From Trematomus loennbergii (lineage: Eukaryota > Chordata > Actinopteri > Perciformes > Nototheniidae), in NCBI GenBank assembly GCA_012861695.1, contig JAAOOA010000203.1, positions 207,501 to 271,500 on the forward strand: a DNA stretch of 64,000 nt, read 5' to 3'. The notes beneath the pieces were generated by a model. It searched no databases, was not told where the DNA came from, and was given only the letters and a program-made list of their open reading frames with translations. A program made the position numbers and the translations under genes. This document shows, one piece after another, positions 12,931 through 26,500 of this stretch. Positions within the stretch are counted from its first letter, which is position 1. Each line of letters begins with the position of its first letter.

Positions 12931-13925
12931 TCGTTCTTTCCTATGAGAGCTGCTCATTGGCGCATGATGACAAAATGGCCCAACTTTTGAGAGAGCGAAA
13001 CGTCACAGATTACCCATCATGCCTAGCTGTCAGAGCAGAAGAACCCGTATGTGCGCTCACAGAGCATGCGCCCCTTAAGCCCCGCCCCTCGAGCTCCCAC
13101 TCTCGGCTCACTAGAATGAATGGAGAGAGAAAATAAATCTAGATTCGGCTTTTAGTGCATTTTACAACTTTAAGGACTGAATGATTCTAATAAGGGCTAT
13201 AAGATAGTTCATACTGGGTAGTTTTTTAGTTTAAAAGAAATTATCTGCTGATTTACAGACGTCTCTTTCCCAATGTTAGTCAATGGGGAAAAGTTGTTTT
13301 GGGCCGGGTGACGTCACGACTGATACGGGAGTTGCATTACCGCCGTTTGGACACATCGAATATTGGCACAGAGTCCGGCGCACTTCCTGGGGGCTTGGCA
13401 CGCAGGTACGCATACGCGGAACAAATCTGAATTGCGTAACGTCACTTGTGTCACTACGCGCCTTTGCGTACTTGTGTTCGTCTACACATGTTTCTTGTAA
13501 ACTATTAGACATGTCAAAAAAAAAAAGACATTAAGCAGCTACGTTGCCGTTTCGCTCCCTGCAAAAAAAAATCGGACTTTCTATGACTGATTGAACTGGT
13601 GCTGGCCGAGCTGCGCAGGACATAACCGACGGACCTGGGAAGCTTTACAGGAGGCAGAGGCTTAGATCACTGGACGACAGAGTTGTTCACTGTGTGCACA
13701 GACAGGGTTAACATCGGTATGAACAACAGAATTGTGCCAAAACTCTGCCAACTGGCTGCAGTTGGGAGATCTCCCCCCGCGCACACACTGGAGAACTGCG
13801 CAAAATCAGCTGATCACAACGTTCACGTCCTGTGCTGTGCTGCTGCAGTTTTATTTACACCAAAGTGAAGTAAAACACACAGTTGCAAACTTACTCAGGG
13901 TGTTAATGAAGAGTTTGAAATCAGA
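12931..13925. other. Mostly non-coding; possible transposase relic at the end
   Basis: GC-richer around 13030-13110. No gene recognised up to about 13870. From 13879 an open frame runs into the MITE at 13926 and resumes after it, as described in the next entries. Confidence 0.4.
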
Positions 13926-14656
13926 CAGAGGTGGAAGAAGTACTCAGATCTTGTGTAGGAATACTCTGTTACACTAAAAGCATTCAAATGTTCCTCAAGT
14001 GAAAGTATAAAAGTATTCTCATCAAAATATAGTGAAAGTAGCGACAGTAAAAGTAGTCATTGTGCAGATTGGTCCATTTCAGAATAATATATATGATATG
14101 TTTTATAATGATTGATCATTAAAGTGTTCTCAAAGCTGGTAAAGGTGCAGCTAGTTTGAATGACTTTGTATACTGCAGGGTAGCTTGTGGATTTACTCCA
14201 GGTGGAACTAAAGTCTGATTTAACACTTGGTTATATTTCACATCATTCATCCACATCTGTGAAGTAACTAAAGGTATTAAATAAATGTAGTGGAGGAAAA
14301 GTACACCATTTACCTCTGAACTGTAGTGGAGTAGAAGTACACCATTTACCTCTGAGCTGTAGTGGAGTAAAAGTACACAATTTACCTCTGAGCTGTAGTG
14401 GAGTAGAAGTACACAGTAGCATCAAAGTCAAGTAAAGTACAAATATCTCAAAGTTGTACTTAAGTACAGTACTTGAATAAGTGTACTTAGTTACTTCCCA
14501 CATCTGAAATCAGATATGACTTCAAGTCATGTGATGATTTCTTAGTATTTGATCCTTCAACTTGGCCTCAGGAAATGCAAGGACTTCACAGTTTTGGCAA
14601 CAAGTTTTGGAGAAAGCAAATCGGAGGCTTAAAAAGAGACAGGGAGGTGCATCTTC
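13879..14656 (+). pseudogene. Possible hAT/ZNF862-like coding relic interrupted by a MITE
   Basis: One frame is open just before the MITE (…TQGVNEEFEI) and continues in the same frame after it. It reads RYDFKSCDDFLVFDPSTWP in the downstream piece, up to about 14580 and beyond. The 'D..FDPS.WP' pattern resembles the C-terminal part of hAT-derived ZNF862-like proteins. That resemblance is from general knowledge and is not a search result. Downstream the frame becomes HL-rich and stops; a neighbouring frame is serine-rich. Treat it as a decayed fragment of uncertain identity. Confidence 0.3.
13926..14506. mobile_element. MITE of the 'AAGTACTTAAGTA' family, complete
   Basis: Starts CAGAGGTGGAAGAAGTAC and ends TTACTTCCCACATCTG (inverted repeats). 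The exact 8-bp TSD is aaatcaga (13918-13925 and 14507-14514). It is internally duplicated: 'gtagtggagtagaagtacac' with 'atttacctctgagctgtag' recurs three times between 14285 and 14415, period about 50 bp. Non-coding. Confidence 0.9.
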
Positions 14657-14934
14657 ATCATCTTCATCATCTAGCATGCAAGAAGTGTAAATAGAGGACA
14701 GTGAAAGAGACACTGAGGAGGACCATGCTTCGTGTGGGGTGAGTACCCCACACTGTCTCCTGGTACTCATCTGAGTAACTCACTAAAAAAGTTATGTGCA
14801 CCCTGAATATAATACATTAACCGTGCTTTACCTGAACCTCATCATGACACTAGAGAGGGGACGGCAGGATTGTGATTTCCCGTGTCAGTGAATGCAAAGG
14901 CTAAGCCCCGAATGTTTCCAGGTCCAGGATACGC
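14657..14934. other. Spacer, no gene recognised
   Basis: Ordinary sequence between the possible relic and the copy B NLR 5' region. Confidence 0.4.
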
Positions 14935-15320
14935 CTCTGGCTCTGCTTTGTTTAGCTGCATGTTTATTTGAATATAATCCCTGTATGTGTTCCTGTTCAG
15001 CTGGTAAGGCTGTTTGAACAAAGAGAGGAGCTGCAGTCAGGTGAGGGACGTTGAAAGTTAAAGTATGAAGTCAGACTGGTCAGACTAGTCAGACTGGTCA
15101 GACTCCGTTTTACACTTCGACGGAGCAGGAGGAGGAAAACAGGGTGAGTGTTAACACCAGGCTCTGCTGCATTTTTAAGACATTACACATGTACTCTGTT
15201 AAACTGTATGTATACAAAAGTAGTTAACAAACAAAAACAGTTCCTAGGGTCCAAGGTGACATTTTCAAATGTTGTAAACTTTTTATTTTCCTGGTTTCTG
15301 ATTCAGTTACATAACAGGGA
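14935..15320 (+). promoter_or_regulatory. NLR 5' region, copy B, with first-exon donor
   Basis: Nearly the same sequence as copies A and C from 'gtttagctgcatg' through 'gaggagctgcag' to 'cttcgacggagcaggaggag'. The donor is agg|gtgagt at 15143/15144. The following approximately 170 bp of intron also matches copy A to 'tctgattcagttacataaca'. Within the exon, 'cagactggt' is repeated (15078-15105), extending this copy relative to A and C. The distal upstream block seen in A and C is absent. Inferred to be the start of a second NLR unit. Confidence 0.62.
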
Positions 15321-15539
15321 ACAGCCCAGCGCAGACAAAATGGAGAGCGGCCTGTCTGACTGATTTGTTGCATTTAAACCAACGTTTTGCATCATGATGG
15401 TTTAGATTTAAATAAGTGTGTTATATAGTGTATGGCTGCACCCAATAAAAAAAAGTATTTCTCTACTAAATTTCATTAGTCTATTAGTAAAAAAAAAAAC
15501 CCTCAGACTTCATTCAGAGCTGAGTCTGGTCACAAAGTG

Positions 15540-15663
15540 TGGATCCTGAGCGAGTAAAGGACGAGTCCCACAAGCTGACATGCAAACTCTGCAGGAAAAA
15601 AGTCTCCTCCATATCGACGCCATCACAGCGCAGCTTCCTGAATACCGGCTTCATAACAAAGCA
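15540..15663 (+). pseudogene. Possible BED-type zinc-finger relic
   Basis: A frame reads …ERVKDESHKLTCKLCRKK and continues to a KHG-containing end before a stop. A C-x2-C pair followed by a distal H fits the start of a BED finger, which hAT transposases carry at the N-terminus. It is short and isolated, with no other transposase segment nearby, so the identity is tentative. Confidence 0.25.
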
Positions 15664-15989
15664 CGGAACTTAATTATCCACACGTGTGTTCCTTTCTCAG
15701 ACTCTGAGGAAAACAGCAGTAGTGAGTCAGGCAGTAGCCTAGCTTGTATCAACATATATAGACCTATAATATATAATCATTATGACCTCAGAAAACGATA
15801 AAGATTTCATTTCATGACGAGGGCGTAATGCTCATTTTCAGTGTTTCCGTTCCTCTGTAGTATTTATTGGGTTGTTATATTCAGATATGAATAATAGAAA
15901 CTATAACTAAATGTGTGTGTACGTGTGTGTCCTCGCTGCTTGTTCACACACACACACACACAATCGCGGTATAAGAGCAATAAACGGCT
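15664..15989. other. Non-coding spacer with short (CA)n
   Basis: Contains a short CA repeat at 15944-15962. Nothing else recognised. Confidence 0.4.
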
Positions 15990-16207
15990 AGAATGTGAAA
16001 ATACGTATCCGTAACGAGCCAGCGGGTTGTTCTGGTGGACCTTACGCCATCCCCCGATGTCTCACGGAGAGATACCGCAGGTCCTTCCTTCCTGCAGCGG
16101 TCAGACTATACAACCAGCACGGCCCCTAGTAGACCCCCCATACACACAGACACACACACACAGCAACACAGACTATAACACCTCTTGTTGTTAAATACCA
16201 ACTATTG
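15990..16207 (+). pseudogene. LINE ORF2 C-terminus and start of 3' UTR
   Basis: A frame ending at about 16131 reads …TERYRRSFLPAAVRLYNQ… then stops. This is the typical end of a fish non-LTR retrotransposon ORF2. The 3' UTR follows, is interrupted by the MITE at about 16208, and resumes at 17355. The 5' part is missing, as expected of a truncated LINE copy. Confidence 0.65.
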
Positions 16208-17354
16208 CCCCTTTCACACCAACGCGTTTTCAGCGCCGGCTCGGAGCTGGAGCTGAAAAGTACCGGTTTTTCCTGTTCACACTGCAGCGGCGCCGCCTAT
16301 TAGCTCCGGAATCCGGTTCACTTCCAGCTCCAAAAAATTGTCGGTCTAGAGGCAAGAGCTTCGGAGCTAAGAGGCGGCGTCGCTTACGTCTCTCTTACGT
16401 CGAGGCGTGCAGGAAACTAAACCCACCTCCCCTGAACATGGGTCGACTGAAGAGTCTCGTCATGCCTGCCTACAAGCAGTAGCGCTGAGCAAAGTGACTA
16501 GAAGGCAACCACACACTTACAAAAAAAAACACACTTTATAAAGTCAGCAACACTAACCAGGCTTCGTGTGATTCTGTTTATTTGTACCTTACTTTGACCA
16601 TCCGTTTGCTGTTATTGATCATTGTGGAGAGCAGGCAGACGTTTTGTTTGTTATTATAGCAGCTATCGGATGGAATCAATACATGGGCTGCACAGGTTGT
16701 CATGTCCGACTATCACAAGTAGAATCATAATGAAAAATACGTCGGTAAAATGTGCCTGTAGAAAACGGCTTAGCAAGTAGTCAGTTTAGCTTCGGTTGCT
16801 ATGCTAACATCACCCATGTTATACCAGAGAAACTTTCATAACAGCGTTGTGATGCCAAACAGCGTCAATTCAGACTGACACACATTCACTTAAGGGAACT
16901 GGGGATATGTATCAGCTGCTTGTGTGACAGTCAGACAGTGAATACTTTAGAGCCGTGTGAGCTAACCCGGAGCTAACGGGAGAATACACTCCCGTGGAAG
17001 AGCAGCCAGCACTGCAGCGGTCGGTAAATGCCGCTGAAAACACATTAATAAACAATGAACCACGGCACTCTGGAGAAAAGTATAAGGTTGGAGAAGTCGT
17101 TATTTAATTTAATCTGGCTTCGTATGATTAAAAGCAACACGATCATCGACCCGACGCAGTCCCCGGCCCGTTGTTGTTGTTGTTGTTGTGAGCTCCGTTG
17201 GGGAGAAAATCAGCGACGTAAACTGTGACGTCATGACGCAGCAGCGGCAGCTCTGGGCGGTGTGAACAAAGCGGGAGCAGAAAAGGGAAACCGGAGCTGA
17301 ACCAGAAAAGCTCTCGCGAGGAGCTAGAAAGGGAAAAGCGCTGGTGTGAAAGCC
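16208..17354. mobile_element. TIR element 'CCCTTTCACACCAACGCG', copy 1
   Basis: Left end cccctttcacaccaacgcg and right end aaaagcgctggtgtgaaag are inverted repeats. It sits in a LINE 3' UTR. A second copy at 40342-40946 shares the left terminus and about 600 bp, including 'gcttcgtgtgattctg' and 'ggatggaatcaatacatgg'. Short (TTG)n at 17172. No transposase frame. I could not define a TSD. Confidence 0.7.
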
Positions 17355-17582
17355 GCATATGTGCAATATTTGCAATATATATATATATGCCGTTAAAAAC
17401 TGTGCAATATATACCTGGCTGCTAAATCCTCAGAACTGTTACAGGATGTGTATTATGTAAATTGTATAACTTTTTATTTACTTTAATACTTTTTGATGCA
17501 TGTAACATATGTAACATTAAGCCGTCTGTGGCTCTTTTTCTGCTGTAACAACGTAAATGTCCCTCTGTGGGACATAATAAGG
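17355..17582 (+). mobile_element. LINE 3' UTR and tail
   Basis: AT-rich sequence ending 'cctctgtgggacataataa' would continue at 27879 with 'aataaaggtattctgattctga', a polyadenylation-like signal plus a short-repeat tail. The hAT-like element 17583-27878 is inserted exactly in this tail. The family (L2, CR1 or another clade) is not resolved. Confidence 0.6.
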
Positions 17583-20500
17583 CAGGGCGGTTTTTGGCAT
17601 AGGGCCTAGGGCGCCAGATCTGGGGGGCGCTGCGCTGGTAGCTCTGGGAGGGAAAGAAATTGCGACTGTTTATAATTAAGTAAATGTAACACCCTTTTCA
17701 CCCGGTTACACTTTCCATTTGCCCTGTACGATGGGCGCTGTAAGTGATGAACTGGGGGGTGTTGGCTTATCAGGCGTCCACAGCTCACAGCCAAAGTGGG
17801 CGTGGGAGCAAGCAAGAGAGATAAATGCAATTTACGTAAACAAATATTTCCAAGACACTCCTTTATAATTAATGGATAAACAGGTTTGAAATCGTTTCAA
17901 TGTAAACTATAGGACAGTAAACCGAAAATATCGTTTAAAGTGGAATATTAAACATATGCATAAATAAATGTTAACTGGGTAAAATAAGATATGAATGAAC
18001 AGAAAAATAAAAATAAGTTAGGCCTACATTTATTTTGTATTGGCTATGGTAGGTTATTGGTTATGTTCACATAACCAATACACCATAGGTTATTTGGTTA
18101 TTAAAATGTAAACCGATCTTTTTCATATGGGTGTTTAGAGTTGTACCCCCTAGGTCTAATCAATAGTAATTGTGTGCTCAAAGTGCACCAGATTGAAGCA
18201 TTTTACTTTAAAATAAATGAATTTATACTACTGCTGTTTGGCACAGTTTCCCTTTCCACAAATATATTGATTGAATACAAAATAAAAATATCAGGTCGGG
18301 AGATTAGACTGTGAAGTTCCTATGCTCTCTCTACCCTCCCTCCCTCTCCGCGTCTCGCTCACAGCGGTGCGGACATCGGCAGTCCCTTCAGACAGACAGG
18401 TAGCAGCACTCCCACTTTACAGTCCCTTCAGACAGACAGGTAGCAGCACCTTCCACTTTACAGTCCCTTCAGACAGACAGTAGCAGCACCTCCCACTTTA
18501 CAGTCCCTTCAGACAGACAGGTAGCAGCACCTCCCACTTTGCAGTCCCTTCAGACAGACAGGTAGCAGCACCTCCCACTTTACTGTCCCTTCAGACAGAC
18601 ATGTAGCAGCACCTCCCACTTTAAAGTCCCTTCAGACAGACATGTAGCAGCACCTCCCACTTTACTGTCCCTTCAGACAGACATGTAGCAGCACCTCCCA
18701 CTTTACTGTCCCTTCAGACAGACAGGTAGCAGCACCTCCCACCTGACAGTCCCTTCAGACAGACATGTAGCAGCACCTCCCACTTTACTGTCCCTTCAAA
18801 CAGACAGGTAGCAGCACCTCCCACCTTACAGTCCCTTCAGACAGACATGTAGCAGCACCTCCCACCTTACAGTTCCTTCAGACAGACAGGTAGCAGCACC
18901 TCCCACCTTACAGTCCCTTCAGACAGACAGGTAGCAGCACCTCCCACCTTACAGTTCCTTCAGACAGACAGGTAGCAGCACCTCCCACTTTACTGTCACT
19001 TCAGACAGACAGGTAGCAGCACCTCCCACTTTACTGTCCCTTCAGACAGCAGGTAGCAGCACCTCCCACTTTACTGTCCCTTCAGACAGACATGTAGCAG
19101 CACCTCCCACTTTACTGTCCCTTCAGACAGACAGGTAGCAGCACCTCCCACTTTACTGTCCCTTCAGACAGACAGGTAGCAGCACCTCCCACCTTACAGT
19201 TCCTTCAGACAGACATGTAGCAGCAACTCCCACTTACTGTCCCTTCAGACAGACAGGTAGCAACACCTCCCACCTGACAGTCCCTTCAGACAGACAGGTA
19301 GCAGCACCTCCCACTTTACTGTCACTTCAGACAGACAGGTAGCAGCACCTCCCACCTTACTGTCCCTTCAGACAGACAGGTAGCAGCACCTCCCACTTTA
19401 CTGTCACTTCAGACAGACATGTAGCAGCACCTCCCACTTTACTGTCCCTTCAAACAGACAGGTAGCAGCACCTCCCACCTTACAGTCCCTTCAGACAGAC
19501 ATGTAGCAGCACCTCCCACCTTACAGTTCCTTCAGACAGACAGGTAGCAGCACCTCCCACCTTACAGTCCCTTCAGACAGACAGGTAGCAGCACCTCCCA
19601 CTTTACTGTCACTTCAGACAGACAGGTAGCAGCACCTCCCACCTTACTGTCCCTTCAGACAGACAGGTAGCAGCACCTCCCACCTTACTGTCCCTTCAGA
19701 CAGACAGGTAGCAGCACCTCCCACTTTACTGTCCCTTCAGACAGACAGGTAGCAGCACCTCCCACTTTACTGTCCCTTCAGACAGACAGGTAGCAGCACC
19801 TCCCACTTTACTGTCCCTTCAGACAGACAGGTAGCAGCACCTCCCACCTTACAGTCCCTTCAGACAGACAGGTAGCAGCACCTCCCACTTTACTGTCCCT
19901 TCAGATAGACAGGTAGCAGCACCTCCCACTTTACTGTCCCTTCAGACAGACAGGTAGCAGCACCTCCACCTTACTGTCCCTTCAGACAGACAGGTAGCAG
20001 CACCTCCCACCTTACAGTCCCTTCAGACAGACAGGTAGCAGCACCTCCCACCTTACAGTCCCTTCAGACAGACAGGTAGCAGCACCTCCCACCTTACTGT
20101 CCCTTCAGACAGACAGGTAGCAGCACCTCCCACTTTACTGTCCCTTCAGACAGACAGGTAGCAGCACCTCCCACTTTACTGTCCCTTCAGACAGACAGGT
20201 AGCAGCACCTCACACTTTACTGTCCCTTCAGACAGACAGGTAGCAGCACCTCCCACCTGACAGTCCCTCCAGACAGACAGGTAGCAGCACCTCCCACCTT
20301 ACAGTCCCTTCAGACAGACATGTAGCAGCACCTCCCACCTTACAGTTCCTTCAGACAGACAGGTAGCAGCACCTCCCACCTTACAGTCCCTTCAGACAGA
20401 CAGGTAGCAGCACTCCCACCTTACAGTTCCTTCAGACAGACAGGTAGCAGCACCTCCCACTTTACTGTCACTTCAGACTGACAGATAGCAGCACCTCCCA

Positions 20501-23500
20501 CTTTACAGTCCCTTCAGACAGACAGGTAGCAGCACCTCCCACTTTACTGTCCCTTCAGACAGACATGTAGCAGCACCTCCCACTTTACTGTCCCTTCAGA
20601 CAGACAGGTAGCAGCACCTCCCACTTTACTGTCCCTTCAGACAGACAGGTAGCAGCACCTCCCACCTTACAGTTCCTTCAGACAGACATGTAGCAGCACC
20701 TCCCACTTTACTGTCCCTTCAGACAGACAGGTAGCAGCACCTCCCACCTGACAGTCCCTTCAGACAGACATGTAGCAGCACCTCCCACTTTACTGTCCCT
20801 TCAAACAGACAGGTAGCAGCACCTCCCCCTTACAGTCCCTTCAGACAGACATGTAGCAGCACCTCCCACCTTACAGTTCCTTCAGACAGACAGGTAGCAG
20901 CACCTCCCACCTTACAGTCCCTTCAGACAGACAGGTAGCAGCACCTCCCACTTTACTGTCCTTCAGACAGACAGGTAGCAGCACCTCCACTTTACTGTCC
21001 CTTCAGACAGACAGGTAGCAGCACCTCCCACCTTACTGTCCCTTCAGACAGACAGGTAGCAGCACCTCCCACCTTACAGTCCCTTCAGACAGACAGGTAG
21101 CAGCACCTCCCACCTTACAGTCCCTTCAGACAGACAGGTAGCAGCACCTCCCACCTTACTGTCCCTTCAGACAGACAGGTAGCAGCACCTCCCACTTTAC
21201 TGTCCCTTCAGACAGACAGGTAGCAGCACCTCCCACTTTACTATCACTTCAGACAGACAGGTAGCAGCACCTCCCACCTTACAGTCCCTTCAGACAGACA
21301 GGTAGCAGCACCTCACACCTTACTGTCCCTTCAGACAGACAGGTAGCAGCACCTCCCACCTTACAGTCCCTTCAGACAGACAGGTAGCAGCACCTCACAC
21401 CTTACTGTCCCTTCAGACAGACAGGTAGCAGCACCTCCCACCTGACAGTCCCTTCAGACAGACAGGTAGCAGCACCTCCCACTTTACTGTCCCTTCAGAC
21501 AGACAGGTAGCAGCACCTCCCACCTTACTGTCCCTTCAGACAGACAGGTAGCAGCACCTCCCACTTTACAGTCCCTTCAGACAGACAGGTAGCAGCACCT
21601 CCCACTTTACAGTCCCTTCAGACAGACAGGTAGCAGCACCTCCCACTTTACTGTCCCTTCAGACAGACAGGTAGCAGCACCTCACACTTTACTGTCCCTT
21701 CAGACAGACAGGTAGCAGCACCTCCCACTTTACAGTCCCTTCAGACAGACAGGTAGCAGCACCTCCCACCTTACAGTCCCTTCAGACAGACAGGTAGCAG
21801 CACCTCCCACTTTACTGTCCCTTCAGACAGACAGGTAGCAGCACCTCCCACCTTACAGTCCCTTCAGACAGACAGGTAGCAGCACCTCCCACTTTACAGT
21901 CCCTTCAGACAGACAGGTAGCAGCACCTCCCTTTACAGTCCCTTCAGACAGACAGTAGCAGCACCTCCCACCTTACAGTCCCTTCAGACAGACAGGTAGC
22001 AGCACCTCCCACTTTACAGTCCCTTCAGACAGACAGGTAGCAGCACCTCCCACTTTACTGTCCCTTCAGACAGACAGGTAGCAGCACCTCCACCTTACAG
22101 TCCCTTCAGACAGACAGGTAGCAGCACTCCCACTTTACAGTCCCTTCAGACAGACAGGTAGCAGCACCTCCCACCTTACAGTCCCTTCAGACAGACAGGT
22201 AGCAGCACCTCACACTTTACTGTCCCTTCAGACAGAGGTAGCAGCACCTCCCACCTTACAGTCCCTTCAGACAGACAGGTAGCAGCACCTCCCACTTTAC
22301 AGTCCCTTCAGACAGACAGGTAGCAGCACCTCACACTTTACTGTCCCTTCAGACAGACAGGTAGCAGCACCTCACACTTTACTGTCCCTTCAGACAGACA
22401 GGTAGCAGCACCTCCCACCTTACAGTCCCTTCAGACAGACAGGTAGCAGCACCTCCCACCTTACAGTCCCTTCAGACAGACAGGTAGCAGCACCTCCCAC
22501 TTACAGTCCTTCAGACAGACAGGTAGCAGCACCTCCCACTTTACAGTCCCTTCAGACAGACAGGTAGCAGCACCTCCCACTTTACAGTCCCTTCAGACAG
22601 ACAGGTAGCAGCACCTCCCACTTTACTGTCCCTTCAGACAGACAGTAGCAGCCCTCCCACTTTACTGTCACTTCAGACAGACATGTAGCAGCACCTCCCC
22701 TTTACTGTCCCTTCAAACAGACAGGTAGCAGCACCTCCCACCTTACAGTCCCTTCAGACAGACATGTAGCAGCACCTCCCACCTTACAGTTCCTTCAGAC
22801 AGACAGGTAGCAGCACCTCCCCTTACAGTCCCTTCAGACAGACAGGTAGCAGCACCTCCCACTTTACTGTCACTTCAGACAGACAGGTAGCAGCACCTCC
22901 CACCTTACTGTCCCTTCAGACAGACAGGTAGCAGCACCTCCACCTTACTGTCCCTTCAGACAGACAGGTAGCAGCACCTCCCACTTTACTGTCCCTTCAG
23001 ACAGACAGGTAGCAGCACCTCCCACTTTACTGTCCCTTCAGACAGACAGGTAGAAGCACCTCCCACTTTACTGTCCCTTCAGACAGACAGGTAGCAGCAC
23101 CTCCCACCTTACAGTCCCTTCAGACAGACAGGTAGCAGCACCTCCCACTTTACTGTCCCTTCAGACAGACAGGTAGCAGCACCTCCCACTTTACTGTCCC
23201 TTCAGACAGACAGGTAGCAGCACCTCCCACCTTACTGTCCCTTCAAACAGACAGGTAGCAGCACCTCCCACCTTACAGTCCCTTCAGACAGACAGGTAGC
23301 AGCACCCCCACCTTACAGTCCCTTCAGACAGACAGGTAGCAGCACCTCCCACCTTACTGTCCCTTCAGACAGACAGGTAGCAGCACCTCCCACTTTACTG
23401 TCCCTTCAGACAGACAGGTAGCAGCACCTCCACTTTACTGTCCCTTCAGACAGACAGGTAGCAGCACCTCACACTTTACTGTCCCTTCAGACAGACAGGT

Positions 23501-26500
23501 AGCAGCACCTCCCACCTGACAGTCCCTTCAGACAGACAGGTAGCAGCACACCTCCCACCTTACAGTCCCTTCAGACAGACATGTAGCAGCACCTCCCACC
23601 TTACAGTTCCTTCAGACAGACAGGTAGCAGCACCTCCCACCTTACAGTCCCTTCAGACAGACAGGTAGCAGCACCTCCCACCTTACAGTTCCTTCAGACA
23701 GACAGGTAGCAGCACCTCCCACTTTACTGTCACTTCAGACAGACAGGTAGCAGCACCTCCCACTTTACAGTCCCTTCAGACAGACAGGTAGCAGCACCTC
23801 CCACTTTACTGTCCCTTCAGACAGACATGTAGCAGCACCTCCCACTTTACTGTCCCTTCAGACAGACAGGTAGCAGCCCTCCCACTTTACTGTCCCTTCA
23901 GACAGACAGGTAGCAGCACCTCCCACCTTACAGTTCCTTCAGACAGACATGTAGCAGCACCTCCCACTTTACTGTCCCTTCAGACAGACAGGTAGCAGCA
24001 CCTCCCACCTGACAGTCCCTTCAGACAGACATGTAGCAGCACCTCCCACTTTACTGTCCCTTCAAACAGACAGGTAGCAGCACCTCCCACCTTACAGTCC
24101 CTTCAGACAGACATGTAGCAGCACCTCCCACCTTACAGTTCCTTCAGACAGACAGGTAGCAGCACCTCCCACCTTACAGTCCCTTCAGACAGACAGGTAG
24201 CAGCACCTCCCACTTTACTGTCCCTTCAGACAGACAGGTAGCAGCACCTCCCACTTTACTGTCCCTTCAGACAGACAGGTAGCAGCACCTCCCACCTTAC
24301 TGTCCCTTCAGACAGACAGGTAGCAGCACCTCCCACCTTACAGTCCCTTCAGACAGACAGGTAGCAGCACCTCCCACCTTACAGTCCCTTCAGACAGACA
24401 GGTAGCAGCACCTCCCACCTTACTGTCCCTTCAGACAGACAGGTAGCAGCACCTCCCACTTTACTGTCCCTTCAGACAGACAGGTAGCAGCACCTCCCAC
24501 TTTACTGTCACTTCAGACAGACAGGTAGCAGCACCTCCCACCTTACAGTCCCTTCAGACAGACAGGTAGCAGCACCTCACACCTTACTGTCCCTTCAGAC
24601 AGACAGGTAGCAGCACCTCCCACCTTACAGTCCCTTCAGACAGACAGGTAGCAGCACCTCACACCTTACTGTCCCTTCAGACAGACAGGTAGCAGCACCT
24701 CCCACCTGACAGTCCCTTCAGACAGACAGGTAGCAGCACCTCCCACTTTACTGTCCCTTCAGACAGACAGGTAGCAGCACCTCCCACCTTACTGTCCCTT
24801 CAGACAGACAGGTAGCAGCACCTCCCACTTTACAGTCCCTTCAGACAGACAGGTAGCAGCACCTCCCACTTTACAGTCCCTTCAGACAGACAGGTAGCAG
24901 CACCTCCCACTTTACTGTCCCTTCAGACAGACAGGTAGCAGCACCTCACACTTTACTGTCCCTTCAGACAGACAGGTAGCAGCACCTCCCACTTTACAGT
25001 CCCTTCAGACAGACAGGTAGCAGCACCTCCCCCTTACAGTCCCTTCAGACAGACAGGTAGCAGCACCTCCCACTTTACTGTCCCTTCAGACAGACAGGTA
25101 GCAGCACCTCCCACCTTACAGTCCCTTCAGACAGACAGGTAGCAGCACCTCCCACTTTACAGTCCCTTCAGACAGACAGGTAGCAGCACCTCCCACTTTA
25201 CAGTCCCTTCAGACAGACAGGTAGCAGCACCTCCCACCTTACAGTCCCTTCAGACAGACAGGTAGCAGCACCTCCCACTTTACAGTCCCTTCAGACAGAC
25301 AGGTAGCAGCACCTCCCACTTTACTGTCCCTTCAGACAGACAGGTAGCAGCACCTCCCACCTTACAGTCCCTTCAGACAGACAGGTAGCAGCACCTCCCA
25401 CTTTACAGTCCCTTCAGACAGACAGGTAGCAGCACCTCCCACCTTACAGTCCCTTCAGACAGACAGGTAGCAGCACCTCACACTTTACTGTCCCTTCAGA
25501 CAGACAGGTAGCAGCACCTCCCACCTTACAGTCCCTTCAGACAGACAGGTAGCAGCACCTCCCACTTTACAGTCCCTTCAGACAGAAAGGTAGCAGCACC
25601 TCACACTTTACTGTCCCTTCAGACAGACAGGTAGCAGCACCTCACACTTTACTGTCCCTTCAGACAGACAGGTAGCAGCACCTCCCACCTTACAGTCCCT
25701 TCAGACAGACAGGTAGCAGCACCTCCCACCTTACAGTCCCTTCAGACAGACAGGTAGCAGCACCTCCCACCTTACAGTCCCTTCAGACAGACAGGTAGCA
25801 GCACCTCCCACTTTACAGTCCCTTCAGACAGACAGGTAGCAGCACCTCCCACTTTACAGTCCCTTCAGACAGACAGGTAGCAGCACCTCCCACTTTACTG
25901 TCCCTTCAGACAGACAGGTAGCAGCACCTCCCACTTTACTGTCCCTTCAGACAGACAGGTAGCAGCACCTCACACTTTACTGTCCCTTCAGACAGACAGG
26001 TAGCAGCACCTCCCACCTGACAGTCCTTCAGACAGACAGGTAGCAGCACCTCCCACCTTACAGTCCCTTCAGACAGACATGTAGCAGCACCTCCCACCTT
26101 ACAGTTCCTTCAGACAGACAGGTAGCAGCACCTCCCACCTTACAGTCCCTTCAGACAGACAGGTAGCAGCACCTCCCACCTTACAGTTCCTTCAGACAGA
26201 CAGGTAGCAGCACCTCCCACTTTACTGTCACTTCAGACAGACAGGTAGCAGCACCTCCCACTTTACAGTCCCTTCAGACAGACAGGTAGCAGCACCTCCC
26301 ACTTTACTGTCCCTTCAGACAGACATGTAGCAGCACCTCCCACTTTACTGTCCCTTCAGACAGACAGGTAGCAGCACCTCCCACTTTACTGTCCCTTCAG
26401 ACAGACAGGTAGCAGCACTCCCACCTTACAGTTCCTTCAGACAGACATGTAGCAGCACCTCCCACTTTACTGTCCCTTCAGACAGACAGGTAGCAGCACC

